Below are positions 44,876 to 57,300 of a DNA stretch of 64,000 nucleotides, piece after piece. Each line of letters begins with the position of its first letter. Within the stretch, counting starts at the first letter, position 1. Below the pieces are notes generated by a model. It saw nothing but the letters and a program-made list of their open reading frames with translations. It did not search any database and was not told the DNA's origin. A program made the position numbers and the translations under genes. The DNA is from Flavobacterium sp. GTDB taxonomy: Bacteria > Bacteroidota > Bacteroidia > Flavobacteriales > Flavobacteriaceae. Location: contig JAHEZJ010000026.1 of NCBI GenBank assembly GCA_023251135.1, positions 35,643 to 99,642 on the forward strand. Direction: 5' to 3'.

Positions 44876-46492
44876 ATGGCTATTCAAAAAATATATCTGA
44901 AAAATAACGTACAGGTCGAACCGTTAATTTCAAATTGGTACGCATGGCATCATATTATACCGCCAATCCTTACGGGATTTAACGTGGTGAACCGATACAT
45001 TCCGATTATGGAATCGTATATAAACGATCCTGTTATACATGAGAATGCCGTAAAAGACCCTGCGTTTAGAGGAGGCCCTTTTATAGATTTAGATAAAAAA
45101 CACGTTGACGAAGTAGCCGCCCTGCTTGAAAGAACAAAACAAATGGCAGCGCCGCTTTTTGAATTTACAGATGCCGTAAAAGAACTGGACAAACTGCTGA
45201 AGAAAAAAGCAACCGGACATTTAATGCAGCCACTTTATAAAGAAGTTCCTTCAGCAATCAGAGGGTATGTCGAATTGTATTATGACAGACATCACAGACC
45301 CGACTTTAGGTTTTACGAACCCCTGATTTATGCAAGCCCTTATTATGTAGAATCTTTTCAAACGGTGAAATTGTCTTTAATTAATAAGGATGCCGACCGG
45401 CCTTTTATTTTCTCTACGCCAAGATTATCTAATCTGGAGGCGGCACTGGAATTAAAATTGCCTTTTAAATCAAAACAAATCGACGAATTGTTTAAGATGA
45501 AACGCGAGCCTCAAACCTTCGAATACATCGCAAACCTGCTGAACATTGATAAAAACGATGAAGCACTGTTTAAAGATTTGTTTACCACACAGGAACCTAA
45601 AAAATATGAAAAATATACCGGAGACAGTATGCGTATCCGATACTTCGGGCATGCTTGTATCCTGATCGAAACCAAAGAACACTCTATAGTGCTCGATCCG
45701 GTTTTGAGTTACACTTACGAATCAGATGTATCCCGATTTACCTATGACGATTTGCCGGACGAAATAGATTATGTGCTCATCACACACGGGCATCACGACC
45801 ACATCTTGATGGAAACGATGCTGCAAATCAGACACAAAGTAAAACACATAGTAGTTGGAAAAAGCATAGGCGGAGCCATACAGGATCCATCATTGAATTT
45901 ATTGCTGCGAAATCTGGGATTCGAAAATATTATCGAATTAGAAGAACTGCAAACCATTTCGGCTATCGATGGAATTAAAATTACAGGAATTCCATTTATC
46001 GGAGAGCATCACGACATTCACATCAACAGCAAACTTTCGTACCACGTCGAACTAGACGGTTACTCGTTATTGGCAGTGGCAGACTCCTGCAATCAGTCGC
46101 CGGAATTATACGAACATGTTCATGAAATTATCGGTGATGTCGATGTTTTGTTTATGGGAATGGAATGCGACGGCGCACCTGCTTCCTGGGTTTACGGACC
46201 TATTTTTACCACTAAACAGGAACGCGAAAAAGATTTCAGCCGAAGAGGAAGAGGCAGTAATTATGAGGAAGGAATCAAGATGGTCAACTGCTTTAATGTC
46301 AAAGAAGTTTATGTATATGCCATGGGAGAAGAACCGTGGGTGCGACACATTCTCGATGTTGAATATACAGACGAATCCAACCCAATCGTACAATCCAATA
46401 TGTTAATCAAAGATTGCCAAAATAGAGGCATCGTCGCCGAAAGATTATTTGCCGAAAAAGAACTGTTTAAACAAAGCGTGTTATCGTACTAA
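44876..46492 (+). CDS. CmlA-like diiron beta-hydroxylase (metallo-beta-lactamase fold) acting on carrier-bound amino acid
   Basis: A 538-residue protein. The N-terminal part starts MAIQKIYLKNNVQVEPLISNWYAWHH and includes MESYINDPVIHENAVKDPAFRGGPFIDLD, as I recall from the CmlA family. The second half is a metallo-beta-lactamase fold with HGHHDH at 304-309 (His304, His306, Asp308, His309). Glu377 replaces the usual His in GEHHD, and Asp403 follows in VADSCN. A carboxylate at 377 and Asp403 agree with the diiron ligands I recall for CmlA of chloramphenicol biosynthesis. CmlA hydroxylates the beta carbon of an aromatic amino acid while it is on an NRPS carrier. A longer frame from 44792 overlaps NRPS 3 and adds 28 unlikely residues; the ATG at 44876 is chosen. 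Alternative: UlaG-like hydrolase, less likely given the N-terminal domain. Confidence 0.85.
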   Translation: MAIQKIYLKNNVQVEPLISNWYAWHHIIPPILTGFNVVNRYIPIMESYINDPVIHENAVKDPAFRGGPFIDLDKKHVDEVAALLERTKQMAAPLFEFTDAVKELDKLLKKKATGHLMQPLYKEVPSAIRGYVELYYDRHHRPDFRFYEPLIYASPYYVESFQTVKLSLINKDADRPFIFSTPRLSNLEAALELKLPFKSKQIDELFKMKREPQTFEYIANLLNIDKNDEALFKDLFTTQEPKKYEKYTGDSMRIRYFGHACILIETKEHSIVLDPVLSYTYESDVSRFTYDDLPDEIDYVLITHGHHDHILMETMLQIRHKVKHIVVGKSIGGAIQDPSLNLLLRNLGFENIIELEELQTISAIDGIKITGIPFIGEHHDIHINSKLSYHVELDGYSLLAVADSCNQSPELYEHVHEIIGDVDVLFMGMECDGAPASWVYGPIFTTKQEREKDFSRRGRGSNYEEGIKMVNCFNVKEVYVYAMGEEPWVRHILDVEYTDESNPIVQSNMLIKDCQNRGIVAERLFAEKELFKQSVLSY

Positions 46493-46555
46493 CTCCAATT
46501 CAACCCTTCCCATACAAAAACTAATATCAATTTATTTCCTTTAATAATTCATCTT

Positions 46556-49500
46556 ATGGTATCAGATTTATATTTAAAACTAAAAGAACAGAACATTCAT
46601 ATTGACGTAAAAGACAATAATCTTGACATTAAAGCGCCTGCAGGTGCGTTAACTCCCGATATTATTGACGAAATTAAAAGAAACAAAGCCGATTTAATTA
46701 GTTTTATTAACCAATACAAGTACGACAAAGCAGGAGTCATTCCTAAAATTGACAGCAATCCGGGTGCAAAATACGGGCTGTCTTCTTCACAATTAAGACT
46801 TTGGATTTTAAGCCAGTCCGAAAAAGGAAATGTGGCCTACAACTCTGTAGGAGGATATATTTTTGAAGGAACACTGGATCAAAATACTTTAAATGAATCC
46901 CTGAAGGAAGTAGTAGTGCGTCATGAAAGTCTCAGAACTGTTTTTGAAGAAGATGGAAACGGAGGTGCCAATCAGGTGGTGAAAGCGATCGAAGCGATTG
47001 ATTTTTCGATTGAATATGCTGATTTGCAAAATAATGCAAATGCCGATGAAATTTTAAAAGAACAAATTGCTAAGGATGCCGTAATTCCTTTTCACTTATC
47101 CAAAGGACCACTTTTTAAAACAAAGCTTTACCAGTTAGAACCAAACAAATGGGCCTTTATTTACACCATTCATCACATCATTGTGGATGCTGTCTCGATG
47201 AATATTTTTATTGGGGAAATATTGGAATTGTACAATTCGAAAAAGCAAAACAGAGCCAACAATCTAAATGCTTTAAGAATCCAATATAAGGATTATGCCC
47301 ACTGGGAAAACGAACAGCTTACTGGCAAAAAATACGAAGAGCTTAAGACCTACTGGCTTAAGGAGTTCAGCGGAGAACTACCGGTTCTGACCATGCCGGT
47401 CGATAAAAAAAGACCGATACTGCAAACCTTCAATGGCGGTACTGTAGAAAAGAAAATCGATGCAAAATTATCAGAAGCTGTTGAAAAACTGATCAGAGAA
47501 AATGGCGCGACCATGTTTATGGGGTTGACGGCTGTAATCAATACGTTGTTGTATAAATTTTCGACTCAGGAGGATATCATCATCGGAACTCCGGTTTCCG
47601 GCAGGGAAGATGCCGATTTGCAAAACCAGATAGGGTATTACGGAAATACGCTGGCCATGCGAATGCAGTTTAAAAAAGAAAATACTTTTTTAGAATTGCT
47701 GGACTATACCAAAAAGCAGGTACTTGGGGCTTACGAACATCAAATGTTTCCTTTTGCCACACTCGTAAAAGAGTTAAACTTAAAAAGAGATCCGAGCAGA
47801 AACCCTCTTTTTGACGTTCAGGTCATTTACGGAGAAAATGACAACTCTAAAAAAAGCGAAAGTCTGGAAGGCCTGAAAGTGTGGGCTTATGAATTTGAAG
47901 AAAAATTAGCGACCAGCCGATTTGATATGGTCTTTAGTTTCTACAAAGAAAAGGACAACTTGATGTTGAACATCCAGTACAATACTGATGTTTTTTCAGC
48001 AAAAATCGTAGAGCAGATCGCCGGTTATGTTACGGTCATCATGAACTCAATTGTAAACAATCCTGGCGAGCAAATCTATAAATTAGAACATATCGCAGCG
48101 CAGCAAAAAGAACAGCTTTTGCAAATTTCTAAAGGTGATTTCCTTTCTTACGATCACGGAAAAACAATACTGGATTTATTTAAAGAACAGCTACAAAAAA
48201 AGCCCGAAGCGATCGCACTGGCCTTTAAAAACAAAAAGCTGACGTATAAAGAATTAGACGAGCAATCGAACCGACTGGCTAATTATTTGTTAGCCAATCA
48301 CAGCCTTAAAAAGAACGATTTTATCGGACTAATGATCAACAATTCTGAAAATGTATTAGTGTGCATTTTAGGAATTTTAAAAACGGGGAGTGCTTATGTG
48401 CCCATAGATCCGGAATATCCAAAACAAAGAATTCAGCATATCATTCAGGACAGTAAGTTAAACGTCCTGCTCACACAATCGGAGTATCTTTTTGATCTGG
48501 ACTTTTATACGGGCGAATTTTTTGCCACAGACATTCAGATGGATGCTCTTGGAACAGAAAGTACCACCCTGGAAGTACAGGTAAATCCTGCTGATGCCGC
48601 TTATGTAATTTATACTTCGGGATCTACAGGTAGTGCAAAAGGAGTGGTGATCGACCATGAAAACTTAATGTTTTCGACCATTGCCAGACTCGATACGTAT
48701 CCGGATGCAACAGCCTTTTTATTACTGTCTTCCATCTCATTTGATAGTTCGATAGCCGGAATTTTCGGGACCATTGCCGGAGGAGCAAAATTGGTTTTTG
48801 CACCTAAAATCAGAGTTTCGGATATCCATACCATAGTCGATCTTATTGTAGCCGAAGAGATTTCTCATCTGCTTACCGTTCCTTCCTACTATCAATTGTT
48901 GCTTAGCGAATTGGAAGAGCGTACCAATGCCTTAAAAACGGTTATTGTAGCAGGAGAAGAATGCACAAAAGGATTGGTTGATCTACATCAGAGTGTTACG
49001 ACACTAAAAAACTGTAAACTTTTTAATGAATACGGACCTACCGAATGTACGGTTTGGGCCAGTTATTATGTATATGAGCAAGGTCAGGAGTTTATTCCTT
49101 CGATCGGAAAACCCATTGCAAACAGTTCGGTTTATATTTTAAACGAGAACAATGAACTGGCAGTTGACGGTCTTATCGGCGAACTTCATATTGCCGGTAA
49201 AGGATTGTCGAGCGGATATTTGAACAACCCCGAACTTACCAAAGAAAAATTTATAGACAATCCGTTTGAACCCGGAACTAAAATGTACAAAACGGGGGAT
49301 TTAGGGAAGCGGTTTTCGGATGGCAATATTGAGTTTTTGGGCCGAAAAGACAATCAGATCAAAATCAGAGGAAATCGTCTGGAACTGGGAGAAATTGAAA
49401 ATGCGTTATTAAATTTTAAAGGCATCGACGGAGCAGTAGTAACCTATAGCGAAGAGGCTTTGGTAGGGCATATTTTGACCCGTACCGCACTCAATCTCGA

Positions 49501-51292
49501 CGATCTGAAAAAACACCTGAAAGAACAATTACCGGTATACGCAATCCCGGGGACTTACACACAATCGGACGAATTTCCGTTATTGCCAAACGGTAAAGTA
49601 GATAAAAAGGCCCTGTTGCTTTTGGCCAACAAAGAGTCTGTAAATGCAACCGCTTACATACCAGCCGGAAACGAAATTGAAGCTGCTCTGGTACATGTAT
49701 TTCAGCAAATATTGCAAAAAGAAAATGTAAGTGTTACAGCTGATTTTTTTGCCTTAGGAGGAGACTCTATCAAAGCGATACAAATTATTTCCAAACTAAA
49801 ACAGATTGGTTTTGTACTGACGGTACAGGATATTATGCAGTATACCGTTATACAGGAACTGGCGCTGCACGTAAAACTGGTCAAGGAAGAAATAGACCAG
49901 ACTGCGGTAGAAGGAACCATTCCGCTTACACCCATTCAGAAATATTTCTTTGAAGAGACCTCCGGAAATAAAAATCATTTTAACCAGTCGATTGTATTAA
50001 AATCAGTAAAACCATTGTCTGAAGAAGGACTGACAAAAATTTTTCAAAAATTAACCGCGCATCATGATGCCTTACGAACAGTATTCAAAGAGGAAAATAG
50101 TCACTGGATTCAGGAAGTTAAAAATGAAGGTTTTGAATTTAGTCTGAACGTGCATTTCAATGTTGCCGATGCTGAATTCAATGCAATTTGCGAACAGCAT
50201 CAATCTTCTTTCAACTTAGAAAAAGGCCCTTTGTTTAAAGCGGTTCTCTTAAAAAAAGAGGATGCCGATTATTTGCTGCTGCTTTCGCATCACTTAGTGG
50301 TTGACGGCGTTTCCTGGAGAATTATTCTGGAAGATTTAATGGAGTTGTACGCGCAATACGAAGCCGGAACAACATTAGAATTGCCTTTAAAAACACACTC
50401 CTTAAAATACTGGCAGGAAAAACAACTGGAATATGCCAATTCAATGACGATGATGGAAGAGGAAGTGTATTGGTCGTCGATAAACGAAACAGCACAATTT
50501 AATACCTCAGAACTTCCTAAAGATTTTGAGTATCAGGGTGTCAATTTGTATAAAGATTTTGAAACAAAAGTATTTCAGTTGGATCAAAACACTACTGAAA
50601 AATTGCTGACAGAATCACACAAAGCCTATAAAACCACCATAAACGATGTTTTGATTACAGCCTTATCGCTGGCAATAGGTAAAAATTTCGAGATAGAAAA
50701 TGTAGCCATTCAACTGGAAGGGCACGGAAGAGAAGACATCAGTTCAGACACAGATGTAACCCGAACGGTGGGTTGGTTTACTACCATTTATCCGGTATTG
50801 ATTGCGCTTAAAAAGAAACACGATAACATCAACCAACTGATAGAAGTAAAAGAAACGCTGCATCGAATTCCGAATAAAGGCATTGGCTTCGGGATCTTAA
50901 AATATCTAAAAGGCTGTGATTTAAATATAAAAGCCGATGTTTCTTTTAACTATCTGGGCGATTTTGATTTAGGGAAATCGGAGAAAGAAGACCAGCTATT
51001 TCAATTTACCGATATCGCCAAAGGAAAGGAAATCGCGGCGGACACCGAAAGAACCGGAACACTCGATATATCAGGAATTTTAATCAACGGTCAGCTGCAG
51101 CTTATGCTTTCATTTAATCCCCATTATTTCAAAAACGAAACCATAGAAAACTTAAAAGAAGCGTATAAAACAGAACTGGAACATTTGATTTCGGGTCTTT
51201 CCGAAGAAAAAGAAACTCATTTAACCCCTGTTGATTTTACCTACAAAGGGCTGGATTTAAGCAGTCTGGAGGAATTGAACAAAATGCTATAA
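46556..51292 (+). CDS. NRPS 4: TubC docking - C - A - T - E (D-configured residue, specificity unassigned)
   Basis: A 1578-residue protein. The TubC-type docking domain spans 1-55 (MVSDLYLKLKEQNIHIDVKDNNLD..., IIDEIKRNKADLISFI). C has HHIIVDA at His206-His207, with Ala replacing Gly. A has YTSGSTGSAKG at about 686, and T has LGGDSIKAIQ with Ser1071. That DSI form is typical of carriers that feed an epimerase. E spans about 1110-1560, with HHLVVDGVSWRI starting at His1245, the epimerisation signature. The A pocket reads D-S-A-L-I-A-E-V-W; I cannot assign it. The E domain should set this residue to D. NRPS 5 begins with a DCL-like condensation domain, which agrees. C-terminus LEELNKML differs from the acidic/Ile tails. 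Only 19 nt to the next gene. Confidence 0.94.
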   Translation: MVSDLYLKLKEQNIHIDVKDNNLDIKAPAGALTPDIIDEIKRNKADLISFINQYKYDKAGVIPKIDSNPGAKYGLSSSQLRLWILSQSEKGNVAYNSVGGYIFEGTLDQNTLNESLKEVVVRHESLRTVFEEDGNGGANQVVKAIEAIDFSIEYADLQNNANADEILKEQIAKDAVIPFHLSKGPLFKTKLYQLEPNKWAFIYTIHHIIVDAVSMNIFIGEILELYNSKKQNRANNLNALRIQYKDYAHWENEQLTGKKYEELKTYWLKEFSGELPVLTMPVDKKRPILQTFNGGTVEKKIDAKLSEAVEKLIRENGATMFMGLTAVINTLLYKFSTQEDIIIGTPVSGREDADLQNQIGYYGNTLAMRMQFKKENTFLELLDYTKKQVLGAYEHQMFPFATLVKELNLKRDPSRNPLFDVQVIYGENDNSKKSESLEGLKVWAYEFEEKLATSRFDMVFSFYKEKDNLMLNIQYNTDVFSAKIVEQIAGYVTVIMNSIVNNPGEQIYKLEHIAAQQKEQLLQISKGDFLSYDHGKTILDLFKEQLQKKPEAIALAFKNKKLTYKELDEQSNRLANYLLANHSLKKNDFIGLMINNSENVLVCILGILKTGSAYVPIDPEYPKQRIQHIIQDSKLNVLLTQSEYLFDLDFYTGEFFATDIQMDALGTESTTLEVQVNPADAAYVIYTSGSTGSAKGVVIDHENLMFSTIARLDTYPDATAFLLLSSISFDSSIAGIFGTIAGGAKLVFAPKIRVSDIHTIVDLIVAEEISHLLTVPSYYQLLLSELEERTNALKTVIVAGEECTKGLVDLHQSVTTLKNCKLFNEYGPTECTVWASYYVYEQGQEFIPSIGKPIANSSVYILNENNELAVDGLIGELHIAGKGLSSGYLNNPELTKEKFIDNPFEPGTKMYKTGDLGKRFSDGNIEFLGRKDNQIKIRGNRLELGEIENALLNFKGIDGAVVTYSEEALVGHILTRTALNLDDLKKHLKEQLPVYAIPGTYTQSDEFPLLPNGKVDKKALLLLANKESVNATAYIPAGNEIEAALVHVFQQILQKENVSVTADFFALGGDSIKAIQIISKLKQIGFVLTVQDIMQYTVIQELALHVKLVKEEIDQTAVEGTIPLTPIQKYFFEETSGNKNHFNQSIVLKSVKPLSEEGLTKIFQKLTAHHDALRTVFKEENSHWIQEVKNEGFEFSLNVHFNVADAEFNAICEQHQSSFNLEKGPLFKAVLLKKEDADYLLLLSHHLVVDGVSWRIILEDLMELYAQYEAGTTLELPLKTHSLKYWQEKQLEYANSMTMMEEEVYWSSINETAQFNTSELPKDFEYQGVNLYKDFETKVFQLDQNTTEKLLTESHKAYKTTINDVLITALSLAIGKNFEIENVAIQLEGHGREDISSDTDVTRTVGWFTTIYPVLIALKKKHDNINQLIEVKETLHRIPNKGIGFGILKYLKGCDLNIKADVSFNYLGDFDLGKSEKEDQLFQFTDIAKGKEIAADTERTGTLDISGILINGQLQLMLSFNPHYFKNETIENLKEAYKTELEHLISGLSEEKETHLTPVDFTYKGLDLSSLEELNKML

Positions 51293-51311
51293 CCGTACTA
51301 GTCAAAAAACC

Positions 51312-54300
51312 ATGAAAATTAAAGATATATACCCGTTAACACCATTGCAGGAAGGAATTTATTTCCATTGGAAACTTTCTAAATCCATGTATTTCGAACA
51401 ATCGTCTTATAAAATACAGGCCGAACTTGACCTTCATTATCTCAAAGAAAGTTACGATCAGCTGATTGCAAGACACGATGTGCTGAGAACTTGTTTCCGC
51501 GATAATGTAGGGGAAGATCTTTTACAAATTGTTCAAAATGAGGTTCCGTCTAATTTTACTTATCTGGACATCACTCAAAATTCGAACGAGACTGTAGCAT
51601 CCGTAAAAGAGCAGGATATTGCAAAGAGTTTTGATCTTAGTACAGGTTCACAAATGCGTCTTACCGTAGTAAAAACAAGTGAGAATCACTATGAATTAAT
51701 ATGGAGCCATCATCACATTATTATGGACGGCTGGTGCATTGGCATTTTGATTGGCGAATTTTTTGCTTTATACGAAGGATTGGTTCAGGGGAAAACAAAC
51801 ATTTTGCCTAAAGCCACTTCCTATTCAGATTATGTGAAATGGTTAATGAAAAACGACAAAGCAAAATCATTGCACTATTGGAACCATTATTTAGAGGATT
51901 TTCAGGGTATAAACACTTTGCCATTTCCAAAAAAGAACACAGATGCTTATAGTCCGGGAGAAGTTTTTTATACCGTTAGCGGAGACTTAAGAGAGCAGCT
52001 GGGTGTTTTTTGCCAGCAAAACGGTATTACCGAGAATGTCTTTTTTCAGACCGTCTGGGGAATTTTATTAGCAAAATACAACAATACAAACGACGTCGTT
52101 TTTGGTGGAGTAGTATCGGGCAGACCCGCAGAAATTTATGATGTGGCCAATATTATCGGACTTTTTATCAATACAATTCCGGTGCGAATTTCATTCGACA
52201 ATCAGACTACGGTAAAACAAATCCTGTTGCAAACACAGGAGCAGGCCATCAAAAGTCTGCCGTATCATTACAATTCGATTAGCGAAATACAGCTTGGTGT
52301 CAATGGCAATCAGCCGTTATTTGATCATATCATCGTTTTTGAAAATTATGCTGCTGCCGAAGCCATAGCCAGCGAATTGGCCGAAAACGAAAAAACAAAC
52401 ATTACGCTTTTAGAAACTGAATTTTACGAAGGTGAAAACTATGATTTTTCACTGGCCATCATTCCGGGAAAAGACATCAGCATCCGTTTTACTTTTAATG
52501 CTGAAAAATATGAAAATAGCAGCATAACCTATCTTAAGGATCATTTTGAGCAGGTTTTAAACTCCGTCGTAGCCAATTTTGACCTCCCGGTTTCAGAAAT
52601 AGAACTTTTAAAAGAATCCGAAAAAGAAGCCGTATTGTTGTTATCTGGACATGATGGACTGAAAGAAACTTCTCCCGAATACACTTTGGTGGAGTTGTTT
52701 GAAAATGCGGTAGCCGAAAATCAAAATAATATTGCCCTGGTTTATGGTGAGGAAGAGTACAGCTTTGCAGCATTAAATGCAATTGCAGATGAGTTTGCAA
52801 ATTTCCTTAAGTTGGAACATAACGTTGCTTTAGGAGATTTTATAGCATTGCAGTTGGACCGAAGCGACTGGCTTGTGGTGGCTTTGTTGGGAATTTTAAA
52901 AGCCGGCGCTGTATACGTTCCGCTGCACATCAATTTGCCACAGGACCGGGTAGATTATATACTGGAAGATACCAATTGCGGGATTATAATCGACGACGAT
53001 TTTATCAACCGTTTTAAAGCAGCCCCAAAAACAGCGGCAGCGACATCAGCGGTAACAATTGCACCCTCAGATCTGGCTTATCTTATTTATACTTCGGGAT
53101 CAACTGGAAAACCAAAAGGAGTATTGGTGGAGCATAGCAACATTAGTGCTTTATTGATCAATACAAAAGACAATTTTGTCATTTCTCAAAAGCCTTCAAT
53201 GCCTTTACTGGCTTCCAACTCTTTTGATATTTTTCTTTTCGAATTATTCCACCCTTTATTGGCAGGAGGAAAAGTGGTTATGGTACCCAATGAGGAAATA
53301 AAAGACATGGGTGAGCTCACGAGAATTCTTAGCCACACCAATAGTTTTCATGCCGTGCCAACCCTGATGAGAGCCGTTATCGATCACATCAAAACCAATA
53401 AAAGCCAACCCTTGTACCAGCATATAGAGTCTATATTTATTGGAGGGGATAAAATTCCGGTGGGTATACTCGAAGAAATTAGAGAAGTATTTACAAATGC
53501 GGTCATCAATGTACTCTACGGGCCAACCGAAGGATCTATTTTTATCACATCTGAAAGTTATCTGCCAGGTGTAAAACAATTTCCAAATGCAGTAATCGGA
53601 AAAAGCAATGCTCATAATGCAACCTATGTATTAGACGATCATTTAAAATTATGCCCTTATTACAGCATTGGTGAATTGTGTATTTCAGGAAATCAGGTCA
53701 CGAGAGGTTATTTGAATAAAGCCGAAATAACCGCCGAAAAATTTATCGTAAACCCTTTCAAGACAGATGAAAAACTGTACAGAACGGGAGATATGGTGAA
53801 AAGACTTCCAAATGGTAAAATAGAATTTGTAGGCCGAAAAGACAATCAGGTTAAAGTAAGAGGATATCGAATAGAATTAGAAGAAATAGAAAATGCACTC
53901 TTATCAAGTGAGCATGTCGATTTTGCTATTGCCAAAACAATCACAGTATCAGGAGAAGAAAAAGAAATTGTAGCCTATTTAAAGGCCAAAAAACAAATGG
54001 CACCACAGGAGCTGGCTCTTTTTCTGAAAGGAATACTGCCTTCTTTTATGATCCCGGATTATTACATACAACTGGAAGAAATTCCGCTAACCGTAAACGG
54101 AAAAATAGATGCCAAAAAACTGCCGCATCCGTTGCAGATCAACACGGTAAAAGAAACCGAATACGTTGGGGCCGTAACCCAAACCGAAATAAAACTGACC
54201 GAAATATGGCGGCGCATTCTCGATCGAAAAACGATTGGAATTGAGGATAACTTTTTCCATCTGGGCGGACACAGTTTAAAAATGATTAAACTGTCCAATC

Positions 54301-57300
54301 AAATTTTTGTGAATTTTGGAATACACCTCAACATCAAGGAAATTTATATCCATCCTACGATAAAAGAACAGGCGCTCTTTATTGACAGCTCTTTGAATGG
54401 TTATACAGTATCGATTCCTCCTGCAGCAATAGCAGCGAGTTATCCTTTGTCTTCTTCTCAATACAGAATGTGGAATATCTGTTCGATAGATTCACAGGCC
54501 AATAAAGCCTACAATATCAGAATCATAGATGTTAAAAATGCGGCCGTAAACATTGCTCCTTTTACTAAAGCGTTGCAGCATTTAATAGAGCGACATGAAA
54601 TTTTAAGAACCGCTTTTGTTACCAATGAAAACGGAGAACCGAGACAAGTAGTTGTTCCGGTAGAAAAACTAGATCCGTTGGAAATTGAGTATCTGGATTT
54701 ACGCAACAGCGAAACCTTAGAAAAAAATTTACAACAGGCACTTGCAGCAACTGGCGATGTTTCTTTTGACTTAGAAACACCTCCATTGATGAAGGTGGGA
54801 TTGATAAGTGCCAAAGACGACCAATGGATCGTGAGCATTCTTTTCCACCACATCATTTTTGATGGCTGGTCTACAGATGTTTTTGTAAAAGAGCTGTATG
54901 CCTTGTATGAAAATTACAATGAAGGAAAAGAAGTTGTTTTACCGCCTTTGGCTGTACAATTTAAAGACTATGCAAGTTGGGAGCAGAGCACCATTAAAAG
55001 CGATGCCATTGCCGCAGATAAAGAATACTGGCTCAAACAATTTGAAGGCAACTTACCGATTCTGAGTGAATTGGGAGACCAAAAAAGACCCAATATTAAA
55101 ACACATAACGGAGGGGTAATTTCTAAAGTTTTAGAAGGCAGTGTCCTAAAAGAACTAAACAGCTTGTGCGATCGTCAGGAAGTTTCGCTCTTCATGGTCT
55201 TTTTGGCAGCAGCCAATGTTTTAATCTATAAAAATACCGGCGATCAGGACATCATTACCGGAAGTCCGATCGTAAATCGCGATTATCCTGAATTGTTTGA
55301 TCAAATAGGTTTTTACGCCAACACAATTCCGTTACGTACACATCTAGAAGATAATGTCTCCTTTTTAGACATTTTAAAACAAGTAAAGGAGAATGTCATT
55401 CAGGCAAAAGAACATCAAAAATTTCCGCTTGATGAGTTAATCAGTCTTTTAAACATTAAATACGATGCCAGCAGAAACCCACTGTTTGACATTGTCGTTA
55501 CCGCCAGAGAAGAAAACAACCCAAAAGAGGATGCAGCACGCATTGATACCATTATTGAGGCAATAGGAAGCAGTATCAATGCCAAGTTTGATCTGACGTT
55601 TGATTTTTTAATAACAGCCAACACACTTACCGTATCCTTACAGTACAATAGCGACGTGTTTTCTGCGCAAAAAATCACCTCATTATTGCATCATTTAGAG
55701 CAGATATTATTACAGATCAGCACTCAGGCCGACCAGAAAATAAGCGCGATTGATTGTTTGACAGCCGCTGAAAAAGAACATTTGCTAAAAGAATTGAGCG
55801 GTCATCAAACCCATTATCCAAAAGAGTCGTCTATTATAGAACTGTTTGAAAAACAAGTCAAATCGACACCTGATAAAACAGCTTTGGTCTATAAAGAGAA
55901 AAAGTACAGTTATCAGGAACTGAATAGTGTTGCCAATCAGCTGGCCAATTATTTAGAAGAAAACTGCAACCTGACGGGAGATTTGGCAGCAGTTTATTTG
56001 CCAAAAAGCGAGTGGCAGATCATAAGCATTTTAGCCCTTCTGAAATCGGGTTGTGCTTATGTTCCAATCGCGGCCGATTATCCTCAGGAACGAATCAGTT
56101 ACATCATTAAAGATGCCAATGCCGAATGTTTGATTCGGGTTGATTTAATCGAAGAATTTGTAAAAACGCAACACGAATATTCGGCTCAGTTTGAAAGCAA
56201 GTATGCAAAAGCAAATGATCTGGCTTATGTCATGTACACCTCAGGTTCTACCGGCGAACCCAAAGGCGTTTTAATCGAACAGCAAAGCGTTGTACGATTG
56301 GTTAAAAACACCAATTTTATAAACCTTACAGGAGAAGAAGTACTATTGGCTACCGGCGCATTTTCCTTCGACGCCACTACTTTTGAGTATTGGGGAATGC
56401 TTTTAAACGGGGGAACCCTGGTCATTTGCGACGAGAATACCCTGCTGTCGGTAAGAGGGATGAACGAAGTTGTGGCAAACCAAAACGTAACCATAATGTG
56501 GCTCACCGCTGGCTGGCTGCATCAGCTGGTAGACGAAAACCTCATCTTATTTAAAAACCTGAAAACTATAGTATGCGGAGGTGATGTTTTATCTCCCCAC
56601 CATATCACGAAACTGAAGACCACTTACCCTGAATTAGTAGTTGTCAATGGATATGGGCCAACTGAAAACACAACATTTTCACTAACCCATACCATTGACT
56701 TGCCAATAAAAACTACTGTTCCGATAGGTGTCCCGATAAGCAACAGTACCGTTTACCTGATGGATAAAAATCATCAGTTAGTACCGAAAGGAGCGATTGG
56801 TGAAATATGTGTAGGAGGTGATGGTCTTGCGAGAGGGTATTTGAACAATGCTGAACTAACGCATTCCAAATTCATAACAAACCCTTATAATACACAGGAA
56901 AGACTTTATAAAACCGGTGATTTAGGAAGATGGACGGCCAACAATACGATCGAATTTATTGGAAGAAAAGACAATCAGGTAAAATTGCGTGGTTATCGAA
57001 TAGAACTCGGAGAAATCGAAAACATCTTATGTTCGCATGAGGCCATAGATTCCGCTTTGGTTGTCATAACCGACAGTGCGGCTGGCGAGAAAAATTTAGT
57101 GGCCTATCTGGTGGCCGATAGAGAAATCGAAAGCAGCTCCCTGAAAAACTGGCTCAGAGCTCAGTTGCCGAAATACATGATTCCAAGTCATTTTGCCTTT
57201 TTAGACGAATTTCCGTTAAACATCAATGGAAAAGTAGACAGAGCCAGACTTCCAGAAGTTACCCTTTTAGAAACCGAGCGTGCCGCCTATATCGAACCCG

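Noticed and set aside
44876-46492. Beta-lactamase or UlaG-type lactonase
   Set aside because: The N-terminal domain, Glu377 in place of His, and location in an NRPS operon favour a CmlA-like oxygenase.
49880-51292. Terminal condensation or thioesterase domain in NRPS 4
   Set aside because: HHLVVDGVSWRI and the preceding LGGDSIKA carrier identify an epimerisation domain.
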